Source: Opitutia bacterium (GTDB lineage Bacteria; Verrucomicrobiota; Verrucomicrobiia; Opitutales; UBA953). Taken from it: a stretch of 64,000 nucleotides of DNA. The DNA is taken from NCBI GenBank assembly GCA_003569245.1, contig BGOM01000019.1, forward strand, positions 62,001 through 126,000, read 5' to 3'. Under the pieces are notes generated by a model that saw nothing but the letters and a program-made list of their open reading frames with translations, ran no database searches and was not told the DNA's origin. Positions within the stretch are counted from its first letter, which is position 1. Each line of letters begins with the position of its first letter. The position numbers were made by a program, and so were the translations under genes. This document shows, one piece after another, positions 55,445 through 64,000 of the stretch.

Positions 55445-55606
55445 GTTGAATTTAACTCGGAAGGCGCGTCCCTTATAAAGGATGCATAAGTCGCGAGGGC
55501 GACTAACGGTAAGAAGATAATATTCCCCGTCACCGACCCCAGAGCGCGGTAGCTATCGCTCTGGCACCACTTCAAAGACGATCTCCCCCGAGGTCGTCTT
55601 TTTTGT
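55445..55606 (+). ncRNA. unidentified small structured RNA (independent sRNA or leader of madL)
   Basis: About 160 nt between a good promoter and a strong terminator, not recognised as tRNA, SRP RNA or a familiar riboswitch. Stem-loops are visible at 55466-55485 (GCGTC(C)CTT / AAGGATGC), 55489-55504 (AGTCGC-GAGG-GCGACT) and 55539-55564 (CCAGAGCG / CGCTCTGG, 8 bp perfect, 10-base loop), followed by the terminator. A 12-codon frame (55482-55520, MHKSRGRLTVRR) begins at an ATG inside the first hairpin but has no usable Shine-Dalgarno spacing. The madL ATG lies 66 bases past the terminator, so it could act as an attenuating leader for malonate uptake genes. Confidence 0.6.
55574..55606 (+). terminator. 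intrinsic terminator of the structured RNA
   Basis: A 12-bp stem AAAGACGATCTC / GAGGTCGTCTTT (one T-G pair) with a CCCC loop, ending in T6. It is one of the strongest terminators in the window. Confidence 0.88.
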
Positions 55607-55671
55607 TAACCCACGTGGCTCGCTCCGCGTCTTTACACGGCAAGGCTTCGGGATTGAGTAGACGGACCCCT

Positions 55672-56052
55672 ATGACCCTTTACGGCACGACCTTGCTGGC
55701 GGTTTGCCATCTCCTTGGCATCCTCTTCGGAGAGTTGCTCGGACGCGCCCTCGGCGTCCAGGCCAACGTCGGCGGAGTCGGCATCGCGATGCTGTTGCTG
55801 ATCTCGGCCCGCCTCTACGGCCATCGCCGCGGCTGGCTGGATGCCAAGAGCGAGGAAGGCGTCCATTACTGGGCGGCGCTGTACATCCCGGTGGTCGTCG
55901 CGATGGCCATGCAGCAGAACGTCCTCAAAGCCCTCAGCGGAGGCCCTATGGCCCTGCTGGCCGCGGTCGCGACCGTCGCGGCCGGCGCCGGCTGCGTCGC
56001 CTTCATCAACCGCGACGAACCGGTCTCGCCCTCCGGACAAGCCCCGAAGTAA
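55672..56052 (+). CDS. madL: malonate transporter subunit MadL
   Basis: A 126-residue membrane protein with four hydrophobic segments. 'YGTTLLAVCHLLGILFGELLG' and 'IAMLLLISARLYGHRRGWLD' match the MadL family, the small subunit of the sodium-dependent malonate carrier first described in Malonomonas rubra. The chosen ATG begins the first membrane helix; a longer frame from 55603 would add an unlikely polar extension. It ends 6 bases before madM. A weak TTTACA box (55632-55637) may give it a promoter of its own in addition to read-through from the RNA upstream. Confidence 0.86.
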   Translation: MTLYGTTLLAVCHLLGILFGELLGRALGVQANVGGVGIAMLLLISARLYGHRRGWLDAKSEEGVHYWAALYIPVVVAMAMQQNVLKALSGGPMALLAAVATVAAGAGCVAFINRDEPVSPSGQAPK

Positions 56053-56058
56053 GCCGCC

Positions 56059-56832
56059 ATGGAATCCCTGCTGCAAAAGCTGGCCGTCGAGAACGGCCTG
56101 GTGCTCGCCTTCGCCGTCGTCGGCCTGGTCGTGCTGTTCTCGGGCGCCGTCTCCCGCCACCTGACCTTCGGGCGCATCCAAGGCTCGGCCATCGCCATCC
56201 TGCTCGGCCTCGTCCTGGCCTATGTCGGCGGGCGGATGACCGGCGGGAGCAAAGGCCTGGCGGACCTGACCTGCTTCGGCGGGCTCGCCCTGATGGGCGG
56301 CACCATGCTCCGCGACTTCGCGATCGTGGCCACGGCGTTCGAGGTCCAGCCCGCCGAGGCCCGGCGGGCCGGCTGGATCGGCGCGACGGCGTTGCTCATC
56401 GGGACGTTCCTGCCCTTCGTCATCGGCGTGGCCGTCGCCTACGCCTTCGGCTACCGCGATGCCGTGAGCCTGACGACCATCGGCGCCGGCGCCGTCACCT
56501 ACATCGTGGGCCCCGTCACCGGCACCGCCATCGGCGCGTCCTCCGAGGTCATCACGCTCGCGATCGCGATCGGCGTCTTCAAGGCGATCCTGGTGATGGT
56601 GACCACCCCGATGCTGGCCGGCTTCATGCGCCTGGGCACCCCCCGCTCGGCGATGGTCTTCGGCGGCCTGGCCGGCACGGTCAGCGGCGTCTCCGCCGGC
56701 CTCGCCGCCACCGACCGCAAACTGGTGCCCTATGGCGCGCTCGTCGCGACGTTCCACACCGGCCTGGGTTGCCTGCTCTGCCCTTCCCTCCTCTACCTCG
56801 TCATCCGCGCCCTGTTCCCCGCCCATGCCTGA
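56059..56832 (+). CDS. madM: malonate transporter subunit MadM
   Basis: A 257-residue polytopic inner-membrane protein. The blocks 'FGRIQGSAIAILLGLVLAY', 'GGLALMGGTMLRDFAIVATA', 'GAVTYIVGPVTGTAIGASS' and 'VFGGLAGTVSGVSAGLAATD' are characteristic of MadM, the large subunit of the malonate:Na+ symporter. Together with MadL it should import malonate. Its last codons overlap the start of the acyl-CoA synthetase gene by 8 bases, so uptake and activation are translationally coupled. Malonate decarboxylase genes (mdc/mad), the usual partners, are not in the window. Confidence 0.9.
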   Translation: MESLLQKLAVENGLVLAFAVVGLVVLFSGAVSRHLTFGRIQGSAIAILLGLVLAYVGGRMTGGSKGLADLTCFGGLALMGGTMLRDFAIVATAFEVQPAEARRAGWIGATALLIGTFLPFVIGVAVAYAFGYRDAVSLTTIGAGAVTYIVGPVTGTAIGASSEVITLAIAIGVFKAILVMVTTPMLAGFMRLGTPRSAMVFGGLAGTVSGVSAGLAATDRKLVPYGALVATFHTGLGCLLCPSLLYLVIRALFPAHA

Positions 56833-58312
56833 GCTCCCGCCCATCGCCCGTGCCCGTGGGCACGCCGGCTCGATCGCCTTCCGCACCCCGCAAGGCGTCA
56901 CCACTTACCAGGAACTGCTCGACCGCTCCGCTTCCCTCGCGACGACCCTGCTGGCGGGCGCGGCGGATCTCCGGGAAGCGCGGGTCGCCCTCCTCGCTCC
57001 GGCGGGACCGGACTACGTCGCCGCCCAGTGGGGCCTCTGGCGCGCCGGCGGCGTCAAGGTGCCGATCTGCCTGACGGCCACCGAGCCCGAATGGGAATAC
57101 GCGCTCACGGACAGCGGTGCCTCGGCCGTGCTGGCCGATGCCGCCAGCGCCCGGCGGATCGCCCCGCTCTGCGCCCGGCTCGGGCTTCGGCTGATCGACA
57201 TCGAGGCTCACGCCGGTCCCGCCGGGAGCCTGCCCGAACTCACGCCGGCCCGCCGGGCGATGATCCTCTACACCAGCGGCACGACGAGCAAGCCGAAGGG
57301 CGTCGTGACGACCCATGCGCACATCGCCGCGCAGATCGGGAGCCTGATCCAAGCCTGGGCGTGGCAGCCCTCCGACCGGATCCCGCTCTTCCTGCCGATG
57401 CACCATATCCACGGGATCATCAACGTGACGGGGTGCGCTCTCTGGGCGGGCGCCTGCATCGAAGCGTTCGCGAAGTTCGACCAGCCGGCCATCCTCGCCC
57501 GGGTCCGGGCCGACGCCTACACGCTCTTCATGGCCGTGCCGACGATCTACGTGAAGCTCATCCAAGCGCTCGAGGCGGCCGCGCCCGCCGAACGCACCGC
57601 GCTCGTCGCCGGGTTCGCCCGGATGCGGCTGATGGTCTCCGGCTCCGCCGCCCTGCCCGCGAGCGTGCATGAGCGATGGACCGAGCTCACCGGGCAGCGG
57701 CTGCTCGAACGCTACGGCATGACCGAGATCGGCATGGCCCTCTCCAATCCGCTGCACGGCGAACGGCGCCCCGGTGCGGTCGGGCAGCCCCTGCCCGGCG
57801 TGGAGGTCCGCCTCAAGTCGGAGCACGGCGAGATCGTCACCGCCGAGGATACCCCCGGCGAGATCCAGGTGCGCGGCCCGAACGTCTTCACGGAATATTG
57901 GGGCAAGCCCGCGGCCACGGCGGAGTCCTTCGAGGCCGACGGCTGGTATCGCACCGGCGACATGGCGGTCCGGGAGCGCGGCTACTACCGCATCATGGGC
58001 CGGCTCTCCGTCGACATCATCAAAAGCGGGGGCTACAAGCTGTCGGCGCTCGAGATCGAGGCCGCCCTGCTGGAACATCCGGCGATCGCGGAATGCGCCG
58101 TGATCGGCCTGCCGGACGACACGTGGGGCGAGGCGGTCAGCGCCGCGGTCGTGACCAAGGACGGGGCCGAACTAGGGCTGCCCGCGCTCCGCGAGTGGTG
58201 CAAATCCCGGCTCTCCGTCTACAAGGTGCCGCAACGGCTGGTGGTCGTGCGCGAGCTCCCCCGGAACGCGATGGGCAAGGTCACCAAACCGGCGGTCCGA
58301 CAGCTTTTCTGA
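56825..58312 (+). CDS. matB: malonyl-CoA synthetase (MatB / ACSF3-like)
   Basis: A 495-residue AMP-forming acyl-CoA synthetase. 'MILYTSGTTSKPKGVVTTH' is the ATP loop. 'LMVSGSAALPASVHERW' with 'LLERYGMTEIGMALSNPL' is very close to the malonate-specific MatB and ACSF3 enzymes, and 'RELPRNAMGKVTKP' holds the catalytic Lys. It should turn malonate, ATP and CoA into malonyl-CoA, the fatty-acid building block. The ATG at 56825 is chosen over an earlier open-frame start because it matches the family N-terminus. The overlap with madM supports the assignment. Methylmalonate is a possible second substrate. Confidence 0.88.
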   Translation: MPELPPIARARGHAGSIAFRTPQGVTTYQELLDRSASLATTLLAGAADLREARVALLAPAGPDYVAAQWGLWRAGGVKVPICLTATEPEWEYALTDSGASAVLADAASARRIAPLCARLGLRLIDIEAHAGPAGSLPELTPARRAMILYTSGTTSKPKGVVTTHAHIAAQIGSLIQAWAWQPSDRIPLFLPMHHIHGIINVTGCALWAGACIEAFAKFDQPAILARVRADAYTLFMAVPTIYVKLIQALEAAAPAERTALVAGFARMRLMVSGSAALPASVHERWTELTGQRLLERYGMTEIGMALSNPLHGERRPGAVGQPLPGVEVRLKSEHGEIVTAEDTPGEIQVRGPNVFTEYWGKPAATAESFEADGWYRTGDMAVRERGYYRIMGRLSVDIIKSGGYKLSALEIEAALLEHPAIAECAVIGLPDDTWGEAVSAAVVTKDGAELGLPALREWCKSRLSVYKVPQRLVVVRELPRNAMGKVTKPAVRQLF

Positions 58313-58336
58313 GGTGACCGGTCACTTGCCGGCCAC

Positions 58337-59520
58337 TCACTTCGCCTCGGAGCGCATCTTGAGATTCGCCTCCGCGAAGGCTTCGCCCATGAGGGCGAAG
58401 GTCTTCGCGCAGCCGAGGTAGTGGTAGCCGGCGTTGGAGGAACCGCGCTTGAGCTGGGCCGCCTCGGCAGGGGTGATCAGCTTGGCCTCGTAGTCCTTGA
58501 GGAATTCACGCTGCTGCTCCTCCGTCATCTTGCCGTCGGCATTGGCGGAGCGCTTGCCCTTGTTGCGGAGTTCGTAGGCCATCTGGCGAACCTTCTCCTT
58601 CTTGGCCTGGATGGCGCCGAGCTGCTCGTCCCAGAACGGCGCGGTGCGCACGGCGGTGACGTTGCCCTTGAATTCCGGCAGGTCCGCCGGCGCGGCCATG
58701 GCCTCGCGGAAGGCGAGATTATCGTCGCCGGGCTCCTTGCCGCCGACGCCCATCACACCGATGACGAACGGCATCTTCGGAGCGCCGAACTCCCGGCGGA
58801 CATCCCGGATGAAGGCGGCCATGAGTTCGGAATACTTGGCGAAGCGGTTACCCGGCGCGCCCTTGGGCTGCTTCGGATAGAAGTTGCCGTCAACCATGTC
58901 GTTGAAGCCTTGGAGCCAGATGAACCCGGCGATCTCGTAACCCTCCTTCGGGTCGTAGGCCGGACAGACCCGCCCCGGATTGGCCAGGACTTGCTTCACA
59001 TGGGCGGCCATCAGGCGGTAGTAGTGCCCGGAGTTCTCGAGCGTGTTCCGGTTCTTCTCGATGTCGGACGGGGTGCGCGGGTACGGGCCGGCGCTGGGCG
59101 AGCGGAAATCGTAGTTCAAGGACTTGCCGCCCCAGGCCGCCTTGATGAGCAGCACCGGCTCGGAAACGCGCGGTCCATCGCGAGACCGAAGGTGTATTCC
59201 GGACCGATCTTGCCGCCGTCCTTGGTCGGATCCTGACGCGAACCGTAGCCCGTGGTCAGTTTGCCGAAGCCCTCGCCATTCCGATCGCCGCTCCCCGTGT
59301 GGTAGGTGATCCAGACGCCCTCGCCGACCGCGGGCTTACCGTCCGGGCCTTGCATGCGCTTCAGCAATGGCGCCGTGGCGGGGTCATCGCCGATGTAGTC
59401 GATGGTCTCGACCCGGGCATGGCCCTCCATGTTCGACTGGCCGACCAGGATGAAGACCTTCATCGGGGCGGCCGAAGCGACCACGGAGCACAGACCAAGC
59501 AGCCAGAGGGGGTATCTCAT
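58337..59520 (-). CDS. secreted SASA-family carbohydrate esterase, one frame break
   Basis: About 394 residues when joined. After a signal peptide (1-18) comes 'VFILVGQSNMEGHA' with nucleophile Ser29, then 'GFIWLQGFNDMV' (block III, with LQG where many members have HQG). A C-terminal 'NAGYHYLGCAKTFALMGEAFA' carries the catalytic His. One base is missing at about 59160, where 'GLAMDRAFP' should run into 'EPVLLIKAAWGGKSLN'. Relatives in the Planctomycetes-Verrucomicrobia group are annotated as sialate O-acetylesterases. It is the third SASA esterase of the window and converges on the matB gene; a GH79-like gene lies divergently upstream. Confidence 0.87.
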
Positions 59521-59570
59521 GTTTGGTTCGTAGGGGACCTGAGCGGGACTGGCAAGCGTGGCTGGCGCTT

Positions 59571-59600
59571 TTGCCCTTCCCCGCCCTCGCCGGCTAGGCC
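59571..59600 (+). promoter_or_regulatory. putative promoter of the GH79-like gene
   Basis: TTGCCC (59571-59576), 18 bases, then TAGGCC (59595-59600), ending 12 bases before the ATG. It lies in the 92-base divergent gap with the SASA esterase gene. Confidence 0.4.
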
Positions 59601-59612
59601 AACCTCAGCCCC

Positions 59613-61022
59613 ATGCTGCCGCTGTTGTTCGCCGCCACCCTTGCCGCCGCTGCGCCGACCCCCGCGACCGTCACGGTCCATGCGGACCAGCCCGGGCTCT
59701 TGCTGCCGGCCGATTTCGTGGGGCTGAGCACCGAGAAGAAGCTGATGACCCGCGATTGCTTCCACCCGAAGAATCAGACGCTGATCAACCTCTGCCGGAC
59801 GCTGGGGCCGGGGGTGCTGCGCATCGGGGCGAACAACGTGGACTCCACCTTCTTCACGCGCGACGGGCAACCGCCTCGGGAGTCGATGAAAGACAACCGC
59901 TACGTGGTCGATCCGCGCACGATCGGGACCGAAGCGGTGGACGAGTTCTTCGCGTTCGCCCGGGCCGCCGGCTGGAAGGTCATCTACGGCGTGAACCTCG
60001 GCGCGAACAACCCGGCCATGGCGGCCGAAGAGGCGGACTACGCCCTCCAGGTGGGCGCGAAGGAGATCCTGGCCATCGAGATCGGCAACGAACCGAACCT
60101 CTACCCGAAGGGGCCCAAGCGCGAGGGCATCCGACCGGGCAACTGGGGCTACCCGCAGTACCAGGCCGAGTTCACCGCGACAGCCGACGCCATCGTCGCG
60201 AAGCGGCCACAGGCCCCGCTGACGGGCCCGGCGCTGACCAAGAGCACGAAGTGGATGCCGCTCTTCCTGGCCGACTTCAAAAGCCGGGTGGTGCTGGCCA
60301 CCTCGCACGTCTACCCGCTGTCCGCGCCGGAGACCGACCCGCAGGCCCAGCGCTTCACCTCGATCGAAAAGCTCCTCGGCGAGAAATACCTGGACGATTG
60401 GGCGATCAAGCTGGCTGATGCCCAGGCGGTCGGCGTGCCCTACCGCGTGGGCGAGTGCAACACTGCGTCCGGCGGCGGCAAACGCGGCGTGAGCAACGCG
60501 TTCGCCTCGGCGCTGTGGTCGATCGACTTCCTCTTCGACGTCGCCACCCGCGGCGGCCAAGGGGTCAACTTGCACGGCAGTTTCACGCCCAACAACTACT
60601 CGCCGATCGTCTACGACAAGAAGACCGAAACCTACGGCGCCGCCCCGCTCTACTACGGCCTGCTCTTCTTCAGCCAGGCCGCGCAAGGCCGGCTCGTGGC
60701 GTCGGAAACAAAGTGCGCCGCCAATTTCGTGGCCCATGCCGTGCGCGGGTCCGATGGCAAACTGCGGGTGACCTTGCTCAACAAGGACCTCGCCCAGCCG
60801 GTGGCCGCCCAACTCGACCTCGGGGCCGCCTACAAGACCGGGCATGTCCTGCGGCTCACCGCGCCCAGCGTCGATGCCACCGCAGGCGTGACCTTCGCGG
60901 GTGCGGCGGTGACCGCCGAAGGCAAGTGGACGCCGCAAGGGACCGAGCCCCTGACACTGACGGCCGGCAAGGCCACCGTGACCCTGCCGCCCGCCTCCGC
61001 CGCCCTGATCATCGCGGAGTAG
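59613..61022 (+). CDS. secreted glycoside hydrolase, GH79-like (beta-glucuronidase/heparanase type)
   Basis: A 469-residue protein with a short signal peptide (about 1-14). A TIM-barrel region (about 30-360) has 'AIEIGNEPNLYPKG' (acid/base Glu160 in an N-E-P context) and 'PYRVGECNTASGGG' (nucleophile Glu281). This is the clan GH-A pattern seen in GH79 and also GH30, GH39 and GH44. The last 100 residues ('GKLRVTLLNKDLAQPVAAQL') look like the C-terminal beta domain of GH79 enzymes. It may cut uronic-acid-containing glycans; assignment to an exact family needs a profile search. Confidence 0.75.
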   Translation: MLPLLFAATLAAAAPTPATVTVHADQPGLLLPADFVGLSTEKKLMTRDCFHPKNQTLINLCRTLGPGVLRIGANNVDSTFFTRDGQPPRESMKDNRYVVDPRTIGTEAVDEFFAFARAAGWKVIYGVNLGANNPAMAAEEADYALQVGAKEILAIEIGNEPNLYPKGPKREGIRPGNWGYPQYQAEFTATADAIVAKRPQAPLTGPALTKSTKWMPLFLADFKSRVVLATSHVYPLSAPETDPQAQRFTSIEKLLGEKYLDDWAIKLADAQAVGVPYRVGECNTASGGGKRGVSNAFASALWSIDFLFDVATRGGQGVNLHGSFTPNNYSPIVYDKKTETYGAAPLYYGLLFFSQAAQGRLVASETKCAANFVAHAVRGSDGKLRVTLLNKDLAQPVAAQLDLGAAYKTGHVLRLTAPSVDATAGVTFAGAAVTAEGKWTPQGTEPLTLTAGKATVTLPPASAALIIAE

Positions 61023-61099
61023 AGACAGGTCTGACCTTGCCCGGACACCGCTGCGGGCCAACGGGCGAGCGACGGACGAATCAGTTCCACGGCCGACCC

Positions 61100-62188
61100 C
61101 TACCACCCCTTCTTCAGCAGGGCCCGCCACTCGTCCTCGCGCCCCTGGGGGACCCGGAAGTCCAGCGGACGGTCAGGCTCGAACCTGCCTTCGAAGAAGC
61201 CGAAACTCACGCAGAGGACCACCCACCAAGCCCGCCCCCATGAGAAACGGCGATCGAACCGTCGTTGGGCCTCACGGAGATCCAACGCTCCCCCGTGGCC
61301 GAAGCCCTTACGGAAAAAGCTGCGCAAGGAGACGAGCCGGACCTGGCCCGACTTCACCGGGGCGGACTCGAGCAGCTCCTTGAAGTTTCCTTGGGCCGAC
61401 AAGGGCTCGCCGAAAATGCTCTCAATGAGGTAGCCGGAGCCATCGGCAAAAGTGAGCAAGGGTCCGGCCAAGCTGACCCCGAAGCGCAGCCGGAGGGCGA
61501 CGACAAGCTCCTCGTACTTGGCGAGCTTGCGGGACTCTTCGCTCAACCGCGCCTCGGTCCGCCTGGCTTCGCCCGCGAGACTGGCCTCCAGCGCCTCCTT
61601 CTCGGCCTTCAAGGACTCGATGATCAAGCGCAGTTCCCGGACTTCCCCCGCGGCCGCGCGTTTGGCTGCCTCGGCCTCCTCGAGGCGAGCCACCTTCTCC
61701 AGGAAGGCTTCGTCCTGGGCGGAAAGCATCCGCTTGAGAGCCGCGAACTGTTCCGGATAGGGCGCCGTGGGATCGGGCGTCAGCCGCCTCACGGCAGCCT
61801 TCAGCAGACGGCGACGGGCGACCTCGATCCGTCGCTCCTCGCGGATCTTGATCGCGGGCACCGACTTCTTGCGCACATACGCCAAGGCGTCATAAGACGA
61901 ACCTCCGGTGCGCTCGATGAAATCGGTCGAGACGGATACCCCAAGGCCCTCGAGGAAGCCCTCGACGTCGGCGGCATCGTCCAGATCCGGCGGCGACGCG
62001 AAATCGACCCCGTCGAAGCCGAGGGCCTCGGCCTCGTCGAACAAGCCCTGCCTTACCTCGGCGATGGCGGTCAGCCAAGCCGGCCAGTCGGCGACCAGGC
62101 TTTCCCCGTCGCCGATGACGAGATAGTTCCGGTCATTGCAGATTCGCTCCACCCAGCTTTCCCCGTCGGCGTCATCGTCGCAGCTCAT
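61100..62188 (-). CDS. coiled-coil protein of unknown function
   Basis: A 362-residue protein without a signal peptide. The acidic N-terminal third ('WVERICNDRNYLVIGDGESL') is followed by a basic stretch ('KIREERRIEVARRRLLKAAVRRL'). A long coiled coil follows (about 165-235, 'LEEAEAAKRAAAGEVRELRLI'), then a C-terminal part with one short hydrophobic segment ('WGRAWWVVLCVSFGFF'). No domain is recognised. Codon use looks like its neighbours, so recent transfer is not suggested. It is 124 bases from the methyltransferase gene on the same strand. Confidence 0.6.
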   Translation of the reverse strand: MSCDDDADGESWVERICNDRNYLVIGDGESLVADWPAWLTAIAEVRQGLFDEAEALGFDGVDFASPPDLDDAADVEGFLEGLGVSVSTDFIERTGGSSYDALAYVRKKSVPAIKIREERRIEVARRRLLKAAVRRLTPDPTAPYPEQFAALKRMLSAQDEAFLEKVARLEEAEAAKRAAAGEVRELRLIIESLKAEKEALEASLAGEARRTEARLSEESRKLAKYEELVVALRLRFGVSLAGPLLTFADGSGYLIESIFGEPLSAQGNFKELLESAPVKSGQVRLVSLRSFFRKGFGHGGALDLREAQRRFDRRFSWGRAWWVVLCVSFGFFEGRFEPDRPLDFRVPQGREDEWRALLKKGW

Positions 62189-62311
62189 GACGTAGCAGTC
62201 TACCCGACCGCGGGCGGCCGTCTAGGCCCCCGCCTGTCATCGGTCCGACATCCGTGAAAGCGCTCGGGGAGGCCTGACCGGTCGGTGCGCGCCGCCCCGG
62301 CCAACCAACCC

Positions 62312-63843
62312 TCACCGCTTCCGATAGACTTCGACGCGGCACTCATAGCCGCCGAGGTCCACCGGGCGGCGGGACTCGAGGCGCAGGGTCGGGTCGACGG
62401 ATTCGAGGCGCAGCGGGTTCACGAAGACGAGGCGACCGCCGGGGCGCAGGACCTCGGAGGCGAGCCGGAAGAGGTCGGCGAAGAGGCCATGCATGTTCGG
62501 CACCCGCACGCGCCGTCCGAGGGGCGGGTTGGAGATGACCAGCGAGACCTTGCCGCGGCGAGCTGGGGGATCTTGGTCACGTCGCGGAAATCGCAGGCAT
62601 GGAAAGCGCCCTTCGTCCGCGGCAGCTTGGCCGCGGCGAAGTTCGCCTGGGCGATCGCGATCGCCGCCGGGTCGATGTCCGTGCCGACCACCTGGGCCAC
62701 CTCGCCGAACAAGGCGGCCTCGATCAGCTCGAGACCCGAACCGCAGAAGGGATCCCAGACGAGCTCATCGGCCTGCTTGCCGGCGAGACGGGCCAGGCAG
62801 GCGGCGAGCGGCGGGTGGGAAGCCGCGTTGATGGCGTCGGTGCGGTAATAAAGGCGGGGGTTCGGGCTCAGGCGCGGCCGCAGTTCGACCGAGGCGCTGA
62901 GCTCATTGAAAAGCACGTCGACCGACCACGGGGACTCGCGGGCATCATTGAGGATGCGCGGGTTGAGGCGGAAGGCCTCGGCCGTGACCTTCGCGACCGC
63001 CGCGTCATGGTTACCCTCGGCCAGCATGCTGAGGCGGTAGCGCAGGGCGCCTTCCGTCAGGGTCTTCATCAGGAACTCCGTCCGGGGCGAGGCGATCAGT
63101 TTGGCCAGTTCGCCGATGGCCGCGGGCGACTGCGGGGAACGCACCAACCCCAGCACGAAGCTCGCCGTGTCGAAGCAACGGAAGCGGTAGAGGTCAGCCA
63201 GCGCGAAGGGGCCCTTGGGCTCGACCACGACGCACGTGCCGCGCACCTCGACGACCCGGAACTTACCCTGGCGCGCCTCGGCCTCGCGCACCTCATCGGC
63301 CACGATCGACTCCAACCCCGCCCGGCAACGCAGGTGAAGCTTAAGCCCATCCTGCTTGGGCAGAACCGCCTCCAGGCGGACCGCTCCGGGGCTCTCCTGC
63401 CGGGCCACGCTGGCGCGCACCTTCTGCTCGGACACCAGTTGGTCGCCCTTCCCCGTGACCACCTTGAGGGTCTCGGCGCCACCGATCTTCTCCAAGGCCT
63501 CGGCGACCTTGCGCTTCTCGCGGTCGACCTGCGTGGTCTGGAGGATATCCAGCAGCCGCTTCTCGGAGGACTCGTCGCCCCCGAGCTTCGGGATCGCGGC
63601 GGTGGCGTAGCGGCGAATCTTCTCGTTCGGGTCCTGCAGCAGGCCCACCATCCAGGCCTTCACCGCCGCCTTCATCTCGGGGTTACGGGAAGTCGAGAAG
63701 ACCACCCCGACCGCCCGGACCAGGGCGACCTGCTGGTTGCGCTCCTTCGGGGATAGACGGTCGAACTTGGGGACCTCCTCCGTCCAGAGCTGCTGGGGCG
63801 GCAGTTCCCGCAGCTGGCGGTAGAGCTCGTTGTCGGCTTTCAT
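62312..63843 (-). CDS. RlmL-like 23S rRNA methyltransferase with N-terminal HEAT-like region, one frame break
   Basis: About 510 residues when joined. Residues 1-120 look like HEAT-type helical repeats ('AVKAWMVGLLQDPNEKIRRYA'). A THUMP-like section follows ('LKLHLRCRAGLESIVADEV'), then a Rossmann methyltransferase with 'VWDPFCGSGLELIEAAL' (motif I) and 'VGTDIDPAAIAIAQANF' (motif II). One base is missing near 62555. Across it the sequence resumes as 'SLVISNPPLGRRVRVPNMHG', restoring the catalytic N-P-P motif. Family members make N2-methylguanine in rRNA or tRNA. The HEAT-like N-terminus is not part of E. coli RlmL. Confidence 0.78.
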
Positions 63844-63893
63844 GGATAAGTCAGTCGGGGCGGGGGGAGCGGAAGTCAAGGATGGCGGGCGGA

Positions 63894-63920
63894 GGGGCTT
63901 GGGCTTGGGCTTGGGCTTGA
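63894..63920 (+). repeat. short tandem GGGCTT repeat
   Basis: GGGGCTT followed by three more GGGCTT units upstream of the methyltransferase start. It is four G-runs with 3-base loops, a textbook G-quadruplex pattern. From 63920 to the window end no gene is seen. Confidence 0.7.
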
Positions 63921-64000
63921 TCGCGAAGGACGCACGGCCGACCGGGGACGGTCAGCCCTACCTGGCTACTTCCCTCCAGCCCTCGAGTCCTCCGGCCCTC

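Overview
The window is a gene-dense, high-GC bacterial chromosome segment. The mix of genes suggests a Verrucomicrobiota member, probably class Opitutae. The pointers are several secreted formylglycine-type sulfatases and SGNH/SASA carbohydrate esterases, an exosortase, a redoxin-cytochrome c-copper oxygenase fusion of a kind common in the Planctomycetes-Verrucomicrobia group, glycogen metabolism genes, and starts that mostly lack a Shine-Dalgarno sequence. This placement is inferred from gene content and has not been tested with a marker tree.

Layout. Positions 1-10161 hold a + strand run of secreted catabolic proteins: a SASA esterase, a trypsin-like protein, three sulfatases, an NTF2-like protein, a GDSL hydrolase, an alpha/beta esterase, a second SASA esterase and a small unknown. 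tRNA-Pro(GGG) lies between two of the sulfatases on the opposite strand. A redoxin-cytochrome c-copper oxygenase fusion follows (10166-11908). On the - strand come a long adenylate-kinase-like protein, an unknown exported protein, glycogen phosphorylase and an acyltransferase/acyl-ACP ligase fusion (11916-19098). From 19155 the + strand carries a complete Yej-type oligopeptide ABC transporter, an exosortase, glycogen synthase, an outer-membrane barrel protein, lipoyl synthase, a UvrD helicase, the serA-plsY-hom-lysC cluster, a TPR/ExbB/ExbD-like envelope module, uppS-cdsA-miaA, a peroxiredoxin, aconitase, aroQ and a fourth sulfatase (to 48875). A - strand block (49133-53599) encodes a FAD oxidoreductase, the LpoB/YcfL/COG3014-type lipoprotein trio and an AEC transporter. 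tmRNA follows, with a readable proteolysis tag, then a C39-like peptidase. After these come a small structured RNA gene or leader and a malonate module (madL-madM plus an ACSF3/MatB-like malonyl-CoA synthetase). The right end has a third SASA esterase, a GH79-like glycosidase, a coiled-coil protein and an RlmL-like rRNA methyltransferase.

How the genes fit together. The secreted esterases, sulfatases and glycosidase fit the breakdown of acetylated, sulfated glycans. Glycogen synthase and phosphorylase would store and release the resulting carbon. The malonate module would import malonate and activate it straight to malonyl-CoA. The rest is housekeeping: amino-acid biosynthesis, phospholipid and undecaprenyl lipid synthesis, the TCA cycle and tRNA modification.

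Quality warning. Eight otherwise intact genes, including aconitase and aspartokinase, carry nine single-base reading-frame breaks in total. These look like assembly or sequencing indels rather than pseudogenes. They are annotated as single genes spanning the break. No CRISPR array, insertion sequence, integrase or rRNA gene was seen.
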